A DNA stretch of 64,000 nt from Demequina gelatinilytica (GTDB taxonomy: Bacteria; Actinomycetota; Actinomycetes; Actinomycetales; Demequinaceae), in NCBI RefSeq assembly GCF_000971115.1, contig NZ_BBLV01000011.1:1-64000 (forward strand), given 5' to 3'. The position numbers and the translations under genes were made by a program. Below are positions 59,699 through 64,000 of this stretch, in pieces; the stretch's first letter is position 1; every line of letters starts with the position of its first letter. Below the pieces are notes generated by a model. That model did not search any database, was not told the origin of the DNA, and saw only the letters and a list, made by a program, of their open reading frames with translations.

Positions 59699-61798
59699 CT
59701 AGACCCGTGTCACCTCGCTGTCGCGGACCAGCGTCGCTGCCGCCGCAGCCGCGCCGATGCTGATCGCGAGGAGCGCGGCGAGCAGGATCGCGATCATCGG
59801 CTCCGCCAGGTTCCCCGCGTGCGCGAGCGCCCAGGCCGGACCCACGGGCTGCGACTCGAGGATGCCCTCGTAGCCGAGCGGGAGGTTCGGGTCCCAGGCG
59901 CTTCCGTGGAAGGTGAGCAGCACGCACGCGAGGCCCGTCGCCATCCCGAGTGCGACGCCGATGAGCAGCGGCACCGCGAAGCGCACCGCCATCGCCGCCC
60001 GCGCCGTGCCGGCGGCGAGACCGAGGGCGCGTCGTGCATCGTCCTCCGCGGCCGACGCACGGACCCCGGAGGCGAAGGACGCGAAGGCGACGAGCACCAG
60101 CGCTCCGAGCCCGGCGATCGCGGTCGCCATGAACGGGTCACGGAAGACCGAGACGTAAAGGGCCTCGGTTCCACCGGGCAGCCACCCCCATGGCGCGATG
60201 GTGACGCGGCCGACCGCGCTCTCGCCCACGGCGGCGAGGACATGCCAGGCGAGCGCCGCGGTCAGGGCAGCGGTGCCGATCGCGATCACGCCTGCGGGGA
60301 TCGCTGCGATCCGAAGCCGCCCGAGGATGGCATCCCCGGCGGGGAGCTCCCAGGGCACGGTGCTGCGCGCAAGGCGACGTGCGGCCGCGGCCACCAGGAT
60401 CCGTGCGGCGCGCATCAGCATCGGCACGGTGCCGACCACCAGGGCTGTGGCGAGGATGCCTGTCACGATGCGGCGGGCACCTCCAGCGTCGCCGGGCCAC
60501 CCGAGCGCCACCAGCGCAACGAGCAGCGCGCTCCACGTGCCGAGGATCCACCCCGACGTCACGCGCGGTCCGGCCGCCTCCTCGGTGGCGGGCACCACCG
60601 GCTTGAGCGCCGCCGCGGGGGCGACCCGCGCCGCCCAGAACGCGGGGATCGCCCCGAGGACCGCGGCCACGCCGAGCCCCAGCGCACCGGCCGCGAGGAT
60701 CAGCCATGTCGCGATGTCCACGCCTGGCGGGATGAGCGCGGTCGGGTGCGCGGCGGCGAAGGACGAGTACTCGGCGGCGACCGCTCCCCACGCGATCGCC
60801 GCGCCCGCCGCGCCCGCGAACAGCCCGACCAGCAGCACCTCGGCTGCCGTCGCCATCGCGATCGCGGAGCGTCGCGCACCGAGCACGCGCGCCGTCGCCA
60901 CCCACCGGCTGCGGGCCTGCGCCTGCGAGCGGCCCACGGCGAAGGCCATGCCGATCATCGCGACCGCCAGCACCACCGCGGTGGCGGCGAGCCCGAAGAG
61001 GCGGTTGCGCGCCTCGACGTCGAGGATGCCCGGGGGCGTCCACCCCGTGGCGGTGCCGAGCGCCTCGAGCGCAGGAGTCTCCGTGGCCGCCCCCACCGAG
61101 GCGCCCGCGCTGTAGTCGTACGCGAAGGCGTCGAGCTCGCGCTGCGCGGCAAGCCAGGTGTCCCACGTGCCCACTGCATCGTCCCACTCGAGGATCGCGT
61201 CGAACGGCCTCGCCGCGTAGCGGCCGTCGGCACCATCGCGCAGGAAGCCGGAGACCTGGAAGCTGCCCAGATCGATGCTGCTCCACACCCCGTCCGGCGT
61301 GGACAGGTCGCCGGTCACGGTGACCGTGTCGCCGATCCGCACCCCGCCTCGGGTGTGCCAGAGCGACGCCATGGCGATCTCGCCGCGACCGGGTCGTTCG
61401 CCTTCCACAAGGAGCGTGTCCCAGTCGGCAGCGCCCCGGACACCGCCCACCACGTCGGCCCACCACTCGACCTCGCCGACCGGCGAGGACACCCGGGCGG
61501 GAAGGCTCTCCAGCGTGGCGGCGGTTCCGGCGCCCTCGGCATCCGTGGCGTCGAGGATCGCGTCGAGCCTGTCGAGGGCCATCGACGAGGGGTCCTCTGC
61601 GGCGCCCACGGACAGCTCACGCGACCACGGTGCGGCGATGCCGTACGCCTCGGCGGCGAACCTGTCGACGGCGTCCTGCTGCGCTGCTGAGAACGCCGCG
61701 TAGCCCGCGAGCGAGACGCCGAGCGTGAGCATCGCCGCTGTCCAGGCGAGGTAGCCGCGGTGGGCCCGCGCCTGCGCCTTCATGAGGTCGAGGATCAC
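59699..61798 (-). CDS. FtsX-like permease
   Basis: 699 aa from GTG 61798, overlapping the upstream stop (GTGA); an ATG at 61783 is a possible alternative. Helix 1 lies near residues 18-40, an outer domain spans residues ~45-250, then three helices with RSQAQARSRWVATARVLGARR between, and four C-terminal helices with RASAAEDDARRALGLAAG. Same architecture as the 48386 permease. It is last in a chain of three permease genes. Confidence 0.82.
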   Translation of the reverse strand: MILDLMKAQARAHRGYLAWTAAMLTLGVSLAGYAAFSAAQQDAVDRFAAEAYGIAAPWSRELSVGAAEDPSSMALDRLDAILDATDAEGAGTAATLESLPARVSSPVGEVEWWADVVGGVRGAADWDTLLVEGERPGRGEIAMASLWHTRGGVRIGDTVTVTGDLSTPDGVWSSIDLGSFQVSGFLRDGADGRYAARPFDAILEWDDAVGTWDTWLAAQRELDAFAYDYSAGASVGAATETPALEALGTATGWTPPGILDVEARNRLFGLAATAVVLAVAMIGMAFAVGRSQAQARSRWVATARVLGARRSAIAMATAAEVLLVGLFAGAAGAAIAWGAVAAEYSSFAAAHPTALIPPGVDIATWLILAAGALGLGVAAVLGAIPAFWAARVAPAAALKPVVPATEEAAGPRVTSGWILGTWSALLVALVALGWPGDAGGARRIVTGILATALVVGTVPMLMRAARILVAAAARRLARSTVPWELPAGDAILGRLRIAAIPAGVIAIGTAALTAALAWHVLAAVGESAVGRVTIAPWGWLPGGTEALYVSVFRDPFMATAIAGLGALVLVAFASFASGVRASAAEDDARRALGLAAGTARAAMAVRFAVPLLIGVALGMATGLACVLLTFHGSAWDPNLPLGYEGILESQPVGPAWALAHAGNLAEPMIAILLAALLAISIGAAAAAATLVRDSEVTRV

Positions 61799-63705
61799 AG
61801 CACGCCCTCCTTCTCCGCGTCCCGCAGCTGCTCGGCCGGGGAGAGCGCATCGGCTCGCACCCGCACCAGGGCAGCGAGCCCGGCCGCGAGGCCGACGGAC
61901 AGCGCCGCCAGCCCGATGAGCGCGGCCCAGGGGACCTGGGTCAGGTCGAAGCCGATGTTCCACAGCCGGATGGCCCCACCGCCGGCGCCGTTGAGGGAGG
62001 ACGTCGCCAGCCCGAGCGTGAGCCCGGCGACCAGCCCGAGCACCGCGCCGACGCCCGTCACCACGGCCGCCTCGAGCGCTGCCGCGGCGCGCATCGTCCT
62101 CGCCTGTGCCCCCAGTGCGACGAGCGTCGCGTGCTCTCGCGCCCGTAGCCGCTGCGTCGCTGCCGCGAGCACCACCACGATGGCGACCGCGCCCAGCAGG
62201 AAGGGGCCTGCGAGGAGCGTGAGGCTCCACGCATCGGCACGCGACTCCCCGGGCCAGTAGTAGTCGGGGCTGGCCGAGACGTACGCGCCTTCGAGCGCAT
62301 GCCCGGCGAGGACGTCGTGGACGTCGCTCGCCTGCGACGCGTCGCCCGGCGCCCGGGGCACGCTCGACGCCGCGTAGACCAGCAGCGCGGAGTCCGGCGC
62401 CGGACCGAAGGTCTCCTCCGCCCACGTCCGCTCGATCGCCGCGAAGGGCGCCGCGACCGCCGGGGTGTCGACCCGAACGTCGACGTCGCCGACCACCAGC
62501 ACCTCGGGTGCGACGTCGATCACCACGGCATCGCCCAGGTAGGCCGCACGGAGGCCGGACGGTCCGAGGCCGTCGAGCGAGTCGTTCTCGACCGCCAGGA
62601 TCGTGCCGCCGCCGCCCAGCTGGCCGTCGTAGTCTGCGAGGTCGCCGGGAAGCGGCGCCACGGACGTGGTGAGCGCGGCGGCCGGAACCACGACCAGCCG
62701 GGGGTCTGCCTCGAGCGCGGCGACGATCGCCGGGTCGAGCGCCGGCGCCCAGCCGGGTGCTGCCTCGGCGGAGGAGGCGTCCTCGCCCAGGGTGGCCACC
62801 GAGGCCACCACCGCGTCGGGCGCGAGTGTCTGCGCCACGTCGTTGCGCGCCGCGTTGCCGTTGATCGCGACCGTCGCGCCGGACGCCGCGGCGATCACGA
62901 ACCCGATGGCTCCGATCGCCGCCGCGCGCAGCGGCGCGGGGCGCACCAACGCGTGCGACCCGAGCGCCCGCGCGCTCGCGGGATCCGCGCCCTTCCCCAG
63001 GAGCGCCGCGAACCGCATGACGATGCGCGCGCCGAGCAGCGCGCCCCACCGCACCAGGAGCGCGGGGAGGGCGAGGTACAGCCCGATGGCCGCCGCGATC
63101 GCGACGGCGACCTCGAAGGGCGCGGAGTAGACGTCGGGCCAGCCGGTGGCGACGCACGCGAGGCCGAGCAGCGCGAACCCTCCCGCGACCCACGTCCACC
63201 GCGGGCGGCGGCGGCGCGCCTGGCCCGCGGGAGCATCGTCCTCGCCTCGGCCGCGCGTGGCCCACGCCGCGCTGGCGGTCCACCCGAGCGCCGCGCCCGA
63301 GACCAGGGCGATCGCGAAGAACGTGAGCGTCACCGCTGCCAGCCAGTCGGGTGCCGCGCCGCCGAAGCCTGCGACCAGCTGTCGCGTCACCGAGCCGGCG
63401 AGCAGCGCGCCGAGGCCCCACACGCCGCCGGCGGCGACGCCGCGTCGCGCCTCGGCGCCGATCAGGGACGTCCGGGACTGCCCGAGCGCACTCCGCGAGG
63501 CGAGCTCGGCACGCCGGGTCGCCAGGTGCGCCGAGCGAAGTGTGCCCGTCACCGCCGCGATGAGGCCCGTCAGCACGGGCAGGAGGGCGATCCCGAGCAT
63601 CGGCGAGTATCCGAAGCCGCCATCGGCCGGCTGCCACAGGGGCGGCGCGACCAGCCCGAGCGTGACGCCCGCCGCCACGAGCGACCACGACGCCGCGTTC
63701 CTCAT
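61795..63705 (-). CDS. FtsX-like permease
   Basis: 636 aa. ATG 63705 overlaps the upstream stop (ATGA). First helices with GVTLGLVAPPLW, then RSAHLATRRAELASRSALGQSR (the cytoplasmic FtsX-like helix), a large outer domain (residues ~285-470) and three C-terminal helices with QRLRAREHATLVALGAQART. The end, DALSPAEQLRDAEKEGVL, is a typical FtsX C-terminus. No ATPase lies in the window for this set; it may be just beyond the right edge. Confidence 0.82.
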   Translation of the reverse strand: MRNAASWSLVAAGVTLGLVAPPLWQPADGGFGYSPMLGIALLPVLTGLIAAVTGTLRSAHLATRRAELASRSALGQSRTSLIGAEARRGVAAGGVWGLGALLAGSVTRQLVAGFGGAAPDWLAAVTLTFFAIALVSGAALGWTASAAWATRGRGEDDAPAGQARRRRPRWTWVAGGFALLGLACVATGWPDVYSAPFEVAVAIAAAIGLYLALPALLVRWGALLGARIVMRFAALLGKGADPASARALGSHALVRPAPLRAAAIGAIGFVIAAASGATVAINGNAARNDVAQTLAPDAVVASVATLGEDASSAEAAPGWAPALDPAIVAALEADPRLVVVPAAALTTSVAPLPGDLADYDGQLGGGGTILAVENDSLDGLGPSGLRAAYLGDAVVIDVAPEVLVVGDVDVRVDTPAVAAPFAAIERTWAEETFGPAPDSALLVYAASSVPRAPGDASQASDVHDVLAGHALEGAYVSASPDYYWPGESRADAWSLTLLAGPFLLGAVAIVVVLAAATQRLRAREHATLVALGAQARTMRAAAALEAAVVTGVGAVLGLVAGLTLGLATSSLNGAGGGAIRLWNIGFDLTQVPWAALIGLAALSVGLAAGLAALVRVRADALSPAEQLRDAEKEGVL

Positions 63706-64000
63706 CGCGCGACCTCGCCGTCCCGCAGCGCCTCGGCGGGCGTGTCGAGGTGGATCGCCGATGCCGCGACCGCCGTCACCGCCACGAAGACCGAGAAGAT
63801 GACGCCGGCCCACGCGATCACGTGAACCCACGGCACGGACTCGAGCATGAGCGCGGGGTAGGAGTCCACAAGGACGCCGCCGAGCGAGCGCCTCGCGGCG
63901 CCCAGCCCGGACATCGCCATGCGCGTGCCGACGCCCGCGGCGGCGCCCGCCGCCACGGCGACCGATGCCACCACGGCGCTCTCGATCACGAGCGCGTGCC
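63702..64000 (-). CDS. C-terminal part of a third FtsX-like permease, 5' end outside window
   Basis: About 98 residues are visible. Two hydrophobic helices (VASVAVAAGAAAGVGTRMA and VIAWAGVIFSVFVAVTAVA) and the terminal TPAEALRDGEVAR are the last segments of an FtsX-like permease. The frame stays open to the right edge. The stop overlaps the start of the next gene. Confidence 0.75.
   Translation of the reverse strand, partial: HALVIESAVVASVAVAAGAAAGVGTRMAMSGLGAARRSLGGVLVDSYPALMLESVPWVHVIAWAGVIFSVFVAVTAVAASAIHLDTPAEALRDGEVAR

Overview
The window is about 73% G+C by eye. It has actinobacterial hallmarks: a conservon (histidine kinase tail, roadblock, DUF742 and small GTPase genes), septum-formation domain proteins, LRV-repeat and SHOCT membrane proteins, and many genes whose start codon lies 6-7 nt after a TAnnnT -10 box, as in leaderless transcripts. 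This suggests an actinobacterium, probably in Micrococcales (Demequinaceae or Cellulomonadaceae-like). The genus call is inference only. No insertion sequence, phage, CRISPR array or rRNA was found.

Layout. 1-3.8 kb: conservon operon. 3.8-6.8 kb: orphan PIN nuclease, three tRNA genes (Ser-UGA, Ser-GCU, Arg-ACG), an NAD-dependent epimerase and a DUF1992 protein. 6.9-11.5 kb: SHOCT membrane protein, a three-gene two-component operon with a kinase and a degenerate kinase-like partner, and LRV and septum-formation proteins. 11.5-20 kb: xthA, SDR, pyrE, lemA between two paralogous membrane proteins, purT, an ABC-2 exporter and a TrmH/SpoU methyltransferase. 20-29.9 kb: fba, purA, a secreted protein, purD-purC, a TRIC channel, purS-purQ, a P-loop kinase and an ABM monooxygenase. 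29.9-36 kb: small oxidoreductase-type genes, a GNAT-kinase fusion, an amidohydrolase and an aspartate-racemase-like enzyme. 36-40.9 kb: a copper module (MerR regulator and copA) and a PrsW protease. 40.9-47 kb: metZ and a xylan/xyloglucan module (CE7 esterase, LacI regulator, GH31 alpha-xylosidase). 47-53.7 kb: rhodanese, ArsR, VOC protein, FtsX-like permease, purine-type phosphoribosyltransferase and conserved unknowns. 53.7-59.6 kb: purL, membrane-anchored GH2 beta-galactosidase and an SCP2-like protein. 59.7-64 kb: a chain of three overlapping FtsX-like permease genes, the first cut by the window edge.

Pathways. Seven purine genes (purT, purA, purD, purC, purS, purQ, purL) plus a salvage phosphoribosyltransferase and pyrE make this a nucleotide-synthesis region. 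purL is separated from purSQ by about 25 kb of accessory genes (copper, xylan, sulfur). The esterase and lacI promoters carry matching LacI-type palindromes (TCGAAnCGnTTCGA).

The most unusual content is outside genes or cuts across them. First, the 9-mer GGACGATGC (either strand) occurs well over 30 times, in coding and non-coding DNA. Second, families of intergenic repeats consist of paired words at a fixed distance (41-42 bp in two families, 52-55 bp in a third), often as inverted sets. One such pair flanks a tiny leaderless ORF. Third, a MerR operator is embedded in the last codons of its own regulator gene.
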